DNA from: Chondrus crispus
Lineage: Eukaryota > Rhodophyta > Florideophyceae > Gigartinales > Gigartinaceae
Assembly (NCBI RefSeq): GCF_000350225.1
Contig: NW_005178993.1
Coordinates: 1 to 64,000 of the forward strand
Direction of reading: 5' to 3'
Length of the DNA: 64,000 nucleotides
In this document: piece after piece, positions 32,481-45,054 of the stretch
How the letters are laid out: the number at the start of each line of letters is the position of its first letter
How positions within the stretch are numbered: the stretch's first letter is position 1
The notes under the pieces: generated by a model
What the model was told of the DNA's origin: nothing
What the model saw: only the letters and a program-made list of their open reading frames with translations
The model's database searches: none
Program-made: the position numbers and the translations under genes

Positions 32481-33097
32481 CGCCAGAAACCCGAAGTCCC
32501 CCTTGCAACTCTGCTCCGCAAGCAGCTCGCCAGACCCCTTCTGCTTCATTCGCGCATGGCGGCGCACGCAGGCGAGGCGCCGAAGCCGCGCCGCACGCGC
32601 AGCCGCGGCGCGCCCTGCGAGATGCAGAGCGGCAGGGCGCGGAGAAAGGCGAGGAGGAAGGCCGGTGAGGGCATGGCGGCGAGCTGTGCGGGGCGGGGCG
32701 GGGAGGAGCTGGGGAATGTAGACGCGGCAAAATGGCGCGTTCAAAATCGCGTGACCGCGCGTCACTGTATGTCAACCGTAGTGGGCGCTGGGCAGCCTCT
32801 GATTGGCGCCCGACGGCTACGATTTGAGGCCGTGAGGGATGCGGGGAACCTTTCCTGTGCACACGCTTCTGTAAGCGATTTCGCATTTTAGGGACTACAG
32901 CGCTCACTCAAACTTTTCTGTTGGGCCAAAGTTGGGCACCCCCCCAAAATGAGCTGAAATCGACGTGGTGGGGCCCCCGTCATCTGATTGGCTACATGAT
33001 GCCAGCAAGGTGGGGCACCCTTTTCTGGTCTATCATGTATGAGACTAATTAGTATGCTATGCACCCAATTTACCGTGCGGTAGAATGTCGCCTCGCC
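32481..33097 (-). repeat. Right arm of the long-TIR element
   Basis: The intact 617-bp inverse of the left arm, carrying the empty site for the solo LTR near 32865. Confidence 0.85.
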
Positions 33098-33106
33098 ATT
33101 CTTGAA

Positions 33107-33577
33107 CATGTACCTCCAGATCTGAAGATTCAATTTATTAGAAAAAACAACCCACCTTCGGGCCATGTACAGGGCCCTGTAAAAGGTTCTTTTGTCACTC
33201 CCATGTGACAAAATAACCTTTTCTAGCAAATTTGTGGTCAGAAACAAAACCAAATATGCCAGCCTGAACGAAGACAGCTATCGCAACAAACTACAACTTT
33301 TCACTGTCAGCGGACAGTTAGAAACCTGTCTGTGGTCTGTTTTTGCCTCAACTGGGGCCATCCACTTGAGAATATGCCGTTTTCCCCTTTCGGAAACCTT
33401 CACTAACTCTAACGATGAGTGCAATAGCTGTGGCGTGAGAATGCAAACAGCAAATACATTTCCGCACTCCTGCCAGCGCCGAAACCGCATGGCAGATGGC
33501 GGGCTTTTCCGCGCCAGAATTGACCCCTTTATAATGTGTGTGGCCACTACGCAATGTAGCCGGCAAATCGACTATCC
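33107..33577. other. Stretch before the pogo-type transposase
   Basis: A 142-codon plus-strand frame crosses this stretch (33192-33620) without recognisable features. It may include the untranslated 5' end and TIR of the pogo-type element, but I could not locate a TIR. Confidence 0.35.
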
Positions 33578-34395
33578 ATGCCACAAACGCAGTCAAAGAA
33601 GCGCTATGCGATCCTGTTGAGGCAGGCTTCGTCGGCTGCGGTACGCGGAATGACGCACCGCGAAGCTACCTATGCCTTTTGGGTTCTTGTATCAAGTCTA
33701 CATTCATTTGTCCAAGCAGAGCGCTCTGGAATCCTGAAGCAGTCCTCCAATACGGCCATTTTTGTAAGTCAGCTGACAAGCCTTTCAAATACAGAAGAAA
33801 TGGCCGTATTTTCTCTACTTGTGCGTAACGCAGAACGAGCGATGCCTTTGAACAATGATCACCTTGTGGAGGCCGTTCAGGTAATGCTATCTAAGCTCTC
33901 CGTACCACGTCGTGTCATCTTCGAGCGCCGTTTTCGGGACGGCAAACCAAGTCGCAAGTGGATTGCAAATTTCCAACGCCGCCATGAATTTGTTCTAAAG
34001 TTTGGACTACCTCTACCTCAAGAGACTGCACGCTTTAAAGCCTGCAATTCTGTCTATCTTACTAACCATTTTGCAACTCTTGAGAAGGTTATCAAAGAGA
34101 ACAAACATGATACGCAGCGAATATGGAATTTAGATGAGACTGGAACAACTCCAAGCAGAGAAGCACAAGCCAGTAAAAACGCAAACTTTATGTGCTTTGT
34201 GGGAGCAGTGCCGATGCCTGCGTTGCTGCATTTTGTAACACACATTGTGTAACTATGCTGCCCTGCATAAGTGCTGCCGGTGAAACCATCCCACCTTTGT
34301 TTGTTTTCAAGGGCTCTAGAATGCCATTCAGAACATTGCAGCGTAATGGAAACGTGACTGTGGACACATCCGCGAACCATCTGCCAAGTGGAGCT
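33578..34395 (+). pseudogene. Pogo/Tigger-type transposase, frameshifted and truncated
   Basis: The main frame (33578-34252) includes a CENP-B-type DNA-binding part (FRDGKPSRKWIANFQRRH) and the start of the DDE_1 domain with its first catalytic Asp (RIWNLDETG). Similarity then passes to another frame near 34190-34250 (CGSSADACVAAFCNTH, then SAAGETIPPLFVFKG), so one frameshift lies there. The gene ends abruptly at 34395 where a family C LTR begins, so the remaining catalytic acids are lost from this copy in the window. It belongs to the same superfamily as the 834-bp element at 26492, but I cannot say whether it served that element. Confidence 0.75.
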
Positions 34396-34879
34396 TGTGG
34401 TATAACTACCTTCGTCCCGACCACTCGGAAACGAGGGGCGTTAAAGGTAAGGGAGCGCGCGACACTGGGTACCCACGCGCGAACGCAAACCGTACGGATG
34501 GACTCGAAAAGAGGGAAGGCTCACGTGGCCGGTGACGCGCAGCCGATCGGTGGTGTTAGATCCGGACGGCCGGTCACGGGTTAGAAGCCTGAGACTAAAA
34601 GGGAAACCGGAACGTGATAGCAATTAGCCGAAAATGGAAGGTAGGCGAGTCTGCCTCCTTTTTACTGGGACGGGCAGGTGCCCCCGGTCTCAACCCCTAA
34701 GTGGGACGCCCGGACACCTGTACCGTTACAGTAGCTGCCACTTACTGTGTACCAGCTACTGTACACAATTACTTAATTTGTGCCATTAACTACTACTTAC
34801 TAATTAGTCACCGTACGGATCATACACGTGTGCCCATGGCCGCGATCCCGGCCGACGGTTGTACCACGTGTTTCCCGTG
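34396..34879 (-). repeat. C2: partial family C LTR, minus orientation
   Basis: This sequence is the reverse complement of C1's LTR from its outer end (TGTGGTATAACTACC here) up to about 150 bp short of its other end, where the B1 LTR begins. It interrupts the pogo-type transposase gene. It is either a solo LTR or the 3' LTR of a minus-strand element. Its family is the same as the LTR at 10328-10966. Confidence 0.8.
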
Positions 34880-35498
34880 TGTAGCATAAACACCCCTAAA
34901 CGGATAGGGGTGTATGCTTAGTTCTGGAAGACCCGTACGTACGAGAAGACGGGGGAAGTCGGACCAGCTAACGACACCGGAGAACGGGCCCGGGTAGCGT
35001 GGTAGAGCGAGATCGGGGGAGGACGCGCACACGCGCGGGCCGATCTACGCCTCGACGCCCCGGAGCAGCGCTGGGTTACGTTCCAGCGCTGACGGGCAGA
35101 GGTGGATCTAGGCTCGCTCGCGTGCTCGCGCGTCCTCTACCCGCGCTCGGTCTCGCCTTAAGGTAGCTAACGGAAGCTTCCTTAGGATAAGCTGGCAGTC
35201 AGACCTAGGCGGTAGGTCGTGGACAAGTCCGTCCTTGTCCCCCTTCGCCGCCGCCCGTCCGCCCCGTCATTTAATGTACAATTAGTCTATCGTAACTTAG
35301 AACAGTACGTACTGTACTATGCGGCACTACTGTAGTCGGCCCTGTCAGCCGAAAGGGCTGACTGTATACGTCTCGTACACGTATAGTACACGTGGGGGCG
35401 CGTGCCCCCACACACGTGTGGTATCGGCTGTCTGTAAGGTTCGTGCCTTACAGAGCCGGATCCAATTTCTAATCTAATTCCTTTGTGGTTATACTACA
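34880..35498 (-). repeat. B1 3' LTR (619 bp)
   Basis: In element sense it starts TGTAGTATAACCAC at 35498 and ends TTTATGCTACA at 34880. It aligns patchily over its length with the B2 5' LTR, so B1 and B2 are not recent sisters. A G-rich polypurine run adjoins it inside the element (the plus strand reads CCACCCCCCCCTC from 35499). Confidence 0.85.
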
Positions 35499-35782
35499 CC
35501 ACCCCCCCCTCAAGCGTGGACGTCCGCGTCCACATGTGCTTGAGGGGAGCGGAAATGTCCGAGCTTGTAGTCGTCTCGAGCCCTCCGCGTACCTGTCGCG
35601 ATCGCGTCCCATCGTCACGCCCCTCTTTTCCCAGACGCTGGCCTATGCGCGTTCTGGCCGGTCCCCTTCTCTTCTCCACCTCCCGTGCTGACCCCTATTT
35701 CCGCTTGACCCCCTCTTCGCTGGTGTTTTCTCTGATTATCGTACGCGCAACCGGGCCCGTCGGCTCCCCCCTTCTCGTTGTC

Positions 35783-37258
35783 ATGGCAGGTTCCCCGCCG
35801 ACTGGGGCCCTAGCGGGGACAGACCCCTTGCACGGTGAGCCGTTTCGCTTCGCAATCGTTACGCCAGCTGTCGAAGGGCTGGTCCGTTCCCAAGGATCCA
35901 CGGCAAACCAAGAGGCATCCCCGCTCTAAGACGCGTCGATTGCGCCCGTGGTCTCCTCCCTTCCACTGTTTCAGCAAGGGCGGCGGTCCCGTGAGACTAC
36001 GTTGTCCACGGAGTTGTGTGCCGCCCCTGCAGTGGCTTCCGTCGCCGCTGCGTAGTCCAACGTGGGGGTGGAGCGGAATGGTGAGGCCCTGTCGTCGGGG
36101 CGGGGGAGCGCGGCGTACGAGCCCGCGGAGGGGTCGTATGGCGCTTATGGGAGCTGTCGGCGCCCCGGGGCACCGCCCGAGGCGTCTCGGGATATCGGTG
36201 GTATAGCCCATGAAGCCTCGGCAACCACGACGCAGTGGCTGGGCGTACCCCTCGAGCGATCGACGTCAATTCCTCTTGGTCGTCTAAGGTACGCATGGCG
36301 TCGTTACGCTCGATCAGGGATCACCGTCTGCGAGATCCTCTCGCAGGGTCGGGTACGTCCCGACCTGTTACGTATCCGTCTCATATACGCGGAGGGCCTG
36401 ACCGAAGAGGCCTCGCTTGCTTTGGGACGTTAGCTGGCCGAGGGGACCGGTGCCCCATACCAGCTACCCGATGAAATCCCCAGTGACAGAACCTTCGTAT
36501 ACACTATAGAAGAGGCGGAGTATGGTGATCGCATGGCGACGTATATGTTCCACCCCGGGCCCCGGGGTCCTCAACGGTTTGTACTTGCGGATGTGGCGGG
36601 ACTGTACGTGAGCCCCCGGCCATATGCGTACTCGAGAACGCGTGCGGCACTGCAGAAGTCTGCCTGTTCCTTAATGAGACTCCATTCGATTGCCCTAGCA
36701 CCGCATGATTGGTCTGCTTATCGCCAAGCGGGCGAGGCGGACGGCCGCGTTTTGCGGTCGGCATCATTCGAACGTGGGTTGTCGACGGACGACTTCCCTG
36801 AATTACCCACGTCGATACGGGAGGCTTTTCCTTCCTTGGGCGTACACGTCTTACTCCCCTACGCCCTCAAGCATTTCGGCTATGCTTGCTCGGACCGACA
36901 CCACCCCGCTCACGAGGCCCTCCTCTATAACGTGGAGCGGGAGTGGGCTTGGTCGGTCAGGAACGCTTTTATGAACGAGGTTTCCATCAACGGGAGGGTC
37001 TTCGTACAGCCCGGTTCCGTACTGTCTTTTCTTGGTAGGGTCGCTCCTGAGCTCCCTGACGTCGCGTTGCATCCACTTGAACACGGTACGCAGCACGTGT
37101 CGTGGTCCTACTCCATTGTCCTTGACCTGATGCACCGCTCCTTGGACGTGCCGGAACGCAACCACCGTCCGGGGAGCCGAGTACAACAGCCATGGCGGGT
37201 CGGCTCGCCATGTACTGCGTGGCCCTCATGCGGCGCGTGCGCATCTTTGCGCACGTGA
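35783..37258 (+). pseudogene. Antisense reading frame of B1
   Basis: On the strand opposite to B1 gag-pol, protein-like sequence runs from a Met at 35783 (MAGSPPTGALAGTDP), 285 bp from the LTR, to 37258. The best part is the final 241 codons (FHPGPRGPQRFVLADVAG, then ERGLSTDDFPELPTSI, then MNEVSINGRVFVQPGSVLSF). It carries a few breaks. Position and size correspond to the antisense frames of A2, A3 and C1. I recognise no known domain. Confidence 0.55.
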
Positions 37259-38078
37259 GTGGCGTCTGTCGCACGCGCTCCCCCTTTTTTTCGTTATTTT
37301 CTTCGCAGTTGGTGGCGGATTGACACCGGCGCCGGTGCTTGATGTCAGGCGTATGAGCGGCGTCCAGTACCTGTGCGCGCGCGTGCGCGCACAGCAATAG
37401 CTCTGAGCCCTTGATCCAATCACCCCAAAAAACCATCTCAAAATTTGGCCAATTTTCCCGCCAAAATAATTTCAGCAAAAATTAAATCACACTCCGTGAT
37501 TGGTGCGCTGTCATACGCCTCCCATTATTTTGAGTGTACAGTAGCGGACTGGCGCTGCAGTGCAACGAGCCGTATAGGGCCCGTGCTCCCGGCCGTTCGT
37601 CCGAACCCTCCACCTCTCGCCTACGCGTACTCTCGCGTACCGGCGCGCATCTTCGAGCCCATTGCGCGCGTCCTCTCGGTGAGGGCTTCGTCTGCGTTCT
37701 TGCCGCTAACGGAGACTGCTCTTTCGTTCCTTCGGTTATTACGTGAACCATTCCTTCCTAGACCGTCGTCGCCTGCCATGTTTTCGTCAGACAGTACGTA
37801 CTGTCTAGTCCCAATACGCGCAGAGACCAGCGAAGGGCCTTGCTCTCCGTGGCGTCCTTCGTACTTCATCCTCCTTCGACGGTTGTGGATGGGTGTTCGT
37901 AACCCTGACCTTGCTTGTCAATACGTATTGACTGTCTTTTGATATGCCTCGCGTTTGTCGGCGATCGTCCGTGAGCCTATCTTTCCTGACGTTCCTTGTC
38001 TTCCAATTGCGAGTGACTTATATAACCGTAACGAAACGGTTGCGTTTAGCCGTACCGGAACGGTTGAGGGCCCCTTCC

Positions 38079-41000
38079 TCAAGACTGAACGTCCGCGTTC
38101 AGGTCCGAAGTGAGGTCCCCACCGGTGTGCGCTCGAAGTCGTTTCGCGTAGCGAGACACGAGCTCTTCTGGGACGTGAGTCCGCACGGTCCAGGTGGGCG
38201 TGTCGTAATCCGCCGACTTGATGAGGAACTCCGGAGTTCCATCCTCCATGACCCGGTGCTTGAGCAGCCGTTGTACTGCGAACTGCGTCCCCTCCCTGAC
38301 CTTGACGGCAAGGTCACTGGGTGTAGTCGTGCTCGCCCGAGGCTCGTTCGCCGGTGGGGGTGAGTACGCGCAGTGGTCTGCAGAGACGCGCTCGGTCACA
38401 CCATCGCGGTCGATCGTGATGGTGCGTTTGTCATTCGCGAGCACTCGGTACGGTCCGACTGCCGGTGATGCGAGTTTGTTCGACGTCTTCCCCCCATCGG
38501 AGGGGTTCAGGTACACGTAATTCCCGGGCTTAAGACGTGCGTTAATTCTTCGAACGCGCTTGTCGAAGTCGCGTTTGTATCGTGCTTGGGTCCGATGCAA
38601 GCTTCCGTAGGCTTTTTGTATCGTATCGTCCAGCGTTTTTAGGAACTCAGCTCGCTGATTCCCCCTGTCGGCAGGGGGAACGCCATCGTCGACTCTTCGA
38701 AGGGAGAACTCTGGCGGTGGTCTGCTGAGTACGAGCTCGAAGGGCGTTGTCCGCGTCGTGCGATGTACGTGGGAATTGTACGCATACGTAAGCGGCCCCA
38801 CGTACACGTCCCAGTCATCTTGGTGCTCGCCTACGTAGTTGCGCAGCATTGAGGCGATCGTCCGGTTGTATCGCTCGACTTGTCCGTTCGTCTGCGGAGG
38901 GTATGCCGACGTATATAGGTTCGTAATCCCGAGAACCCGGCACGTGCTGTGGAAGAACTTGGCGTTGAACTGCGGTCCGTTATCCGACAGTAACGTGCGC
39001 GGGACGCCGTACTTAAATACCCAGGCGTCACAGAACGCGACTGCGACGGCGTATGCGGTAATCGTACGTAGCGCGACGACCTGCGTAAGCTTAGTGAAGC
39101 GGTCGGTAATTACGAGCAGGAACCGTTTTCCTGCCTTCGTCTTGGGGAGCGGACCCAGAATGTCGATAGCCAGGCTCTCGAGCGGCCGAGTTGCCGGGAA
39201 CAATCTCAAACGGTTGAGGTGTTTCCGCAACTTAACCGGGTTCATCGCGCACGTCCGACACCCCCGCACCGTAGCGGCGACATCTGCGGTGAGATGGGGC
39301 CAGTATTACTCGCGACGTAGCGCGTAGTACATACGGTTCTGGCCCAAGGTGTCCCGCGATGGCCGGGTTGTGGCACAGGCGAAGGAGCCTGGCGCGGAGC
39401 GTCCGAGGTACCACCACCTGTACGATATCAGGGTCGAAGGGGTGTCTCCGCTTGAGCACCCCCTGGTGGTCCTCGAAGAACGCGGAGTCCCAGGACTCTG
39501 ACTGTCGTGCCAAAACGGTTTGGCAGAAGTCATCCACGCGTTGCTCCTCGGCGATCTCCTCAAACGTAAGAGGGGCCGGTAGGTCGTCCTGCGGAGGAGC
39601 GACCGTGGAGGCGGGCGCCCCGACCTCGGGTTCTTCGGCGCGCTCGAGATCAACGGCGTCAAACTCGTCGTTCTCCTCCCAGAACGGACTGGGTCCTTGG
39701 AGAGCGGGGGCTTCGTCGTCGCCCCTTGGTTCGTCGCGCGTTCGGACGCGCGACCTTCTTCGTGGTCCAGCTTGGCTTCGCGTCGTCGCGACGACGTGTT
39801 CGACCTTGTGGTCGCAATTTTCCGTACAGACGTGGTCCGCGAGCTCGTTTGATACGTCTCGAACGGTCGTACCCGCGTCGAAGGTGTGAATGTCGTCATC
39901 CACTTCGACGGCCGGGCGGGGGTCGCCGGCGACTCTTGGCGACACGAGGCGTGACCAGGCGTCCGGTACTTGGTGCACGCGCCCGGGGCGGTACCGGATG
40001 GTGAAATCGTATTCAGCCAGACGTAGCCTCCACCGGGTGAGTCTTCCAGAACTCTCCGTGAGGGACATGAGCCACCTCCACGCGTCGTGATCCGTCCGGA
40101 CGGTGAACTTCGTGCCTTCAACGTACGGCCGTAGTGTGCGGACGGCCCACACTACGGCAAAGCACTCACGCTCCGTAGCGCTGTAGTTGCGCTCACTATC
40201 GGCCAGTGAGTACGACCAATACCCGACGGGTCGCCAATCGTTTGGCTGGTCGTGTTCTTGGAGCAACGTGCAGCCCAACTGGTAGGCGCTCGCATCCGTG
40301 TCGATCATGTACGGACGGCCGTACTGCGGAAGGGCGAGGATCGGCGGAGCGATCATGGACTTCTTGAGGTTCTCGAACGCCTCCCGTTGCGCCTCCGTAG
40401 GGTTTTAGAAGTCAGGATCCGAATCCTTACGGGTCATGTCGGTCAGAGGACGGGCCATCTTCGCGAACCCCTTAACGAATCGGCGGTATACTTTGCACGC
40501 CCCGAGGAACGAGCGCACTTGCGTCAGCGTCCTCGGGAACGTGAAGGTCTTGAAGGCGTCGGCCGCCGTATCGGCCACACTTAACTTACCTGGGGAAATG
40601 ACGTGCCCCAGGTAGTGTACCTTCGGTTGAAAGAAGCTACTCTTCTTGAGCTTGAGAGAGATTCCGGCACTCCGCAGCAAGCTCAACACAATGTCGAGAT
40701 GCTTCGCGTGTTCTCTGTGCGTACGTGAGAACACGATGACATCATCCAGGTACACGAGGCATATTTGCCAACGTACGCCAGATAGGATGATGTCGAGTGC
40801 GCGTTGGAAGGTGGCCGGTGCCCCTTTTAGTCCGAACGGCATGCGCAAGTGGCGAAACGTGCCCATGTGCGTAGTAAACGTGGTCTTATCCCGGTCTTCC
40901 GGAGCGACCGGGATCTGCCAATTACCGGAATTGCAGGCCAACGTGGTGAAGACGGCTGCGTCTCCAAGCGAGTCGATGCAGTCGTCCATCCGAGGCAGCG

Positions 41001-42314
41001 GATACGAATCCGCTGCAGTCTTCGCATTGAGACGCCGGTAGTCCACGCAGAACCGAATAGATCCGTCTTTCTTCGGTACGAGCACCACCGGAGACGCCCA
41101 CTCGGTGCTCGCGGGTTCGATAACCCCTGCGTTAAACATCTTTTGACCTCCTTCGCGACCATTTCGCGCATCGCGGGCCCCTTACGGTAGGGCATCAAAC
41201 GTATCGGCTTCGTACCCGGTTCGAGGGGAATGCGGTGTTCCGTCGCTCGTATAGTTCCGAGCGCACCGCTCCACAGGCTCGGGTGCTTACGGAGCATCTC
41301 GAGTACGTGGCCACGGAGCTTGTCATCGTCGATGTATGACAAGTCGATTTCTTTTTCCCAATCCATCGGTGGATTTTCAGGATCCTTCTGCTGGGGGGGT
41401 ACAGTACCCTCCGCCGTCGGTTGGGACATAGGTGACCGTTCGTCCGGGTCAACCCCTTCATTCCCAGCGGTTGCCTTCTCGTCGGAGCTGGATCGGCCAG
41501 CTCCTGCCTCTCCGACTTGATCGGTCGAGTCGGTCAGGTGCAACGCGTTCGCGACCCCCTCAGCGACTCGACGTTCGGGCGTGAGGATCGCGAGGGGGTT
41601 GCGCTTCGCGTATCCCACGACGGTGTGCTTCGGAAGCCGCCTTTTCCGTCGCGAAAAGTTCGCGACGATGACGTCGAAGGTCTGATTCGGCAGAGCCTCG
41701 GTGACGCCATTCGTCAACCTCACTCCATGTCGGTGTTGGAGTGAGGGCTTTGGTTCCAGGAACACGAGGCCCCTCCCCGCGGTGGTGACGCGCACTCGGG
41801 CTTGCGACATCGCGGGGATGGTAACCCAGCGGGCGATTCGGATCGCCTGCGGGGCCTCATCCCGTACATCCGGCCGGCTCGTTTGGCGTCTGTGTCGCCT
41901 TGTAGGCGGAGTCAGCTCCCCCTTTCCGTCGACGATGGCTACGGAGCCACCGCTTTGAAGTTCGAGCTTCTGTCCGTCGATGTCGATGGTACGTACGTGG
42001 GCATCGATGAACGCCGTGCCGAGAAGAACGGGAACGGCAAGCTGTTCCGCCACCACGAACGGTATACGGAACGTCGTGTTCCGCAAACGGACTGCAAGGC
42101 GGACGACCGCCGTAAGTCGAAGCGGGTTACTGTTCGCGCCAGCCAGTCGGGGTAATGGCGCGTCCCGTATTACGAAGCGGGTCCAGTCGGGAGGGAGGTC
42201 GGCCTTCCTCACTAAGTTGTAGCCCGAACACGTATCGACGGCGATCGTGTGGGGCTTGAACGCGTTACCTTCGGTGGCCACGGAGCCAAGGACGTTATAT
42301 ATCTTGGACGTCAT
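38079..42314 (-). pseudogene. pol: B1 pol
   Basis: Order on the minus strand: a degenerate retropepsin-like region (AVDTCSGYNLV), reverse transcriptase (FCVDYRRLN, then LVYLDDVIVFS), RNase H (DTDASAYQLGC), integrase (AIDILGPLPKTKAGKRF, LLSDNGPQFNAKFF, QTNGQVERYNR) and a C-terminal chromodomain-like stretch (EFLIKSADYDTPTWTV). This is a Gypsy pol of a lineage clearly different from family A. Several breaks are present. Confidence 0.85.
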
Positions 42315-42799
42315 GAGGCATACAATGCCGTCGACCCTCTTAGGCGCGACCCGCTCGGCGAGATCGTTCCGTCGAGGTCGTCGCCTTCGGGTCTGGCCCC
42401 TCCTGCGTTTCCTTCTGCTCGAGTCGTGGGGCGTCCGCGTCTCAGTGACGCCCCCTCAGGTGCTTGAGTCCGTACGTGGTGGACATTTCGTCGGCTCCCT
42501 TGGCCTCACAGGAGTCTGGAGGTCGACCGATTCTTTTCGGTCGTCGGTACTCCCGTCCTTTTCATTACCCATCACCGGGACTACGGGCGTCCCGGTGCTG
42601 TCCTCTTCTAACATCGGGCTTACGGAGGCCTCGACGTTCGCTCCCCCCTGTATCGGCATTGCAGGGGCTACCGTGCTCGCTTCCGGTGGTGAGGGGTGTA
42701 TTATCGGACAATACCCCCCGTGACCTAGGCGAGCACGTGGGGACCGGTCGAGTTCGTGGGGACAAGACGGCTCACGCGACCGCGTGGACGTAACCGTCT

Positions 42800-44108
42800 T
42801 TACCCTTTTTTCGAACTACCGGAGCTATTGGAGCTACCTTCCTGGCTATCGGCCGCCAGGTCTTCTTCCGCTCCTCGGCCCCATGGGTCGGGACGTCTCA
42901 CCCACTGCGGCACCACGTTATCGGCGAAGTATTCGGGTACTTCTAGACCTTGACCTGCGACGTCCGGACGTCGCAGGATATGGGGGACAGGGAGAACCGG
43001 TTCTCCTTCGTGACCCTCCTCGGGTAGGGGATGCGGACCCTCTACCCAATCTTGCAAGTACATGATCGCATTCTGTACCTGTTGAGGTAACCGAGAACGG
43101 TCCCGGTCACCTCCCCTTCCTTGACGGGGATACCTTGTGTCCGCCTGGCGGTAATCGGGTCGATCACGACGATCGAGTTCGTTACGGCGATACCCACCTC
43201 CACGTGGGGCGAAGCGTGCGCCCCCACCTGAACGATTCGGGAAACCTTGACGCGGGGGACGGCCCTCGCCGACCGACTGCCGGAGGATGTTACGCGCACC
43301 GGGGCGCGTCTCCATCTGGTATCGGTAGTTCCTGTACGCCGTGAACATACGTTGTTCCGGCGACAGGAACGGGCAGGCGTACATGGCGTGCCCGTACGTA
43401 CGGCACAGCCAGCACACGTACGCGCTGCCATCCGTTGAGGCGAAGGTCGCCGCGTGACGCGCCTCCTCATCGGTGAGGAGGGGTACGCGAGGGGCTTCGG
43501 CTCCTGCATCTCGATTCGAGATGTCGAGCTCTGCGACCCGGGGGTCCGTACCCCTTGCCACTCTTGGAGTGTGCGCGAAGGCGGTCGCGTAACTGGATGT
43601 CGTTCCGGTCGACATCGGCGTGGGAGGTCGTCCTCCCACGGGCCCCGTTCCTTGCGTAATGAGGACAGGGTCAGCCTGCCACTCATCCTCCCTGACATGG
43701 AGGGTAGAAGCGGGCGAACTTGTTGCGGCGGACTTCGTAGTCCTGCCAGCCTTCCCTGCCGGTTTCGGGTCCGGCAGAGGTAACCCGCACCGGGCGCGGT
43801 ACGTAGTCCCTTCCGCCGTGGCGATGCGGCGGATAGTCGGTAGATCGGTCTTCTGGCTGCTTGGCAGCCGCTGAACGGTCTCGGAAACTGCGGCACGGGT
43901 CGCAGGTGCGAGTCCCCGCACGAAGTAGTGCGCGAGGGATTGTTCGGAGAACACTGCCGTGCACCGAAACGCGGCAGTTTCTAACCGGTCCGCAAAGGTG
44001 CTCTCAGTTTCGTGGTGTTTCTGTCGCGCCGTAGCGACAGCGTCGTATGCTTCACCTAACACGTCGTCCGTGAGGTAGCGTTTCAAGAGTTGATTTACGA
44101 GCCCCGGC
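42800..44108 (-). pseudogene. gag: B1 gag, 3' part
   Basis: The capsid region (YLTDDVLGEAYDAVATARQ) and CCHC knuckle (CWLCRTYGHAMYAC) match the B2 gag closely. The N-terminal part is missing because A2 is inserted at 44108. Confidence 0.85.
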
Positions 44109-45050
44109 TGTAGTGCAATACGCACCTGAAAAGGAGGGTGAAAAGAGATGAAAATGATGGGGTATGACAAGCAAAAGTGGAAATCATTTCACTTTATTAT
44201 TTTAATTATTAATTTTAATTAGTTGCATATTAGTTATTTAACATTAGATTAGATCTAGGATCTAGCGCCGAGAGCTACTGTAGTGGCTCCGGCGGGGCGA
44301 TATATACCTTAGCCCTCTGACGACCAAGTCAGTAAAGGTAACCCGAGTTGCCAGAGTCTGATATCGCCTTGGTTGAAGTCCGTCTTTCACAAGACATTCC
44401 CTTTAACTACATATTACTTTATCCTTTGCGCTCGGGGGTCCCCTTTTTCCTTATCAATTTTCCTTTATTTCCCTATCCTAATTTCCCTTAATCTTGAGTT
44501 GGTCCCACCTTGTAGGATTGCGATCCGCAACGTGACGTCATTCGCCATCGGGCTTTTGTGTTGGTGCACCAGTGGTGCTTTTCTCAGTGTCGGTTCCATC
44601 GGAATCTGGTTGCGACCGATCCGTTGTTGGTACTCTGCCATCGGGCAGTACGACGGTGTAGCGCTGCTACGTTTTCTTCTTTCCCGACGGGCTACGTTGC
44701 GACGTCCCCGTCGAAGACCTTATCAAGGGCATAAGGTGTACAAGGCGCTCTTCGAGCATTGGATTTACGACCCATCGGACCAGGTTTACCTAAACACCCC
44801 TCCGAACTCGTCGAGCAGTTGCCTTTACAAGTCTCTACCACCATTTACCGATCCCGGGCTGGGCCCTTCTCTTTGCCCCCCCCCCCTTATCAGGGATCCG
44901 AGCTACTGCGGGCCGCAAACCCGCTTAAAGAGGACAGGGAGCTTCGAACACTCCGTAGCGCTGTGCCGTTGGCAGTTGTTGTTTTTGTTGCTGTTGTTTG
45001 TGTTGGACCGTCGGACCTTGGTCTCTGCCTAACAGGCGCATTGCACTACA
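44109..45050 (+). repeat. A2 5' LTR (942 bp)
   Basis: Ends TGTAGTGCAAT and ATTGCACTACA. It lies directly against B1 gag. A stretch around 44395-44430 differs from the other three A LTRs, which agree with one another there. Confidence 0.9.
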
Positions 45051-45054
45051 AAAG

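Larger units (their letters stand above)
30424..33097. mobile_element. Long-TIR Mutator-like element (possible Pack-MULE)
   Basis: Both ends read GGCGAGGCGACATTCTACCG inward. The flanks are GTTCTTGAA (30415-30423) and ATTCTTGAA (33098-33106), a 9-bp target duplication with one mismatch. Inverted arms of about 605-617 bp (left 30424-31614 after removing a nested solo LTR; right 32481-33097) surround 0.87 kb of unique DNA. Very long TIRs with a 9-bp duplication fit Mutator-like elements. No transposase is encoded. Confidence 0.8.
34880..44108 (-). mobile_element. Family B Gypsy LTR retrotransposon, copy B1, lacking its 5' end here
   Basis: Read on the minus strand from 44108 to 34880: gag, pol, an antisense frame, a G-rich polypurine run, and the 3' LTR. 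The 5' LTR and the start of gag are absent because the family A element A2 begins at 44109, inside gag. The outer side of the 3' LTR lies in a family C LTR. It is broken, with several breaks. Family B also occurs as B2 (59082 onward). Confidence 0.9.

Noticed and set aside
31336-32907. Long Arg/Ala/Pro-rich frames in both arms of the long-TIR element
   Set aside because: They occur on both strands of a very GC-rich inverted repeat, which opens frames by composition alone; no motif is seen.
33192-33620. 142-codon plus-strand frame before the pogo-type transposase
   Set aside because: No recognisable motif, and it overlaps the start of the transposase in another frame.
37255-37308. GTGAGT followed by a pyrimidine tract ending in CAG on the plus strand, like a 54-nt intron at the end of the B1 antisense frame
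   Set aside because: The motif match is short, the element is a fossil, and there is no transcript evidence.
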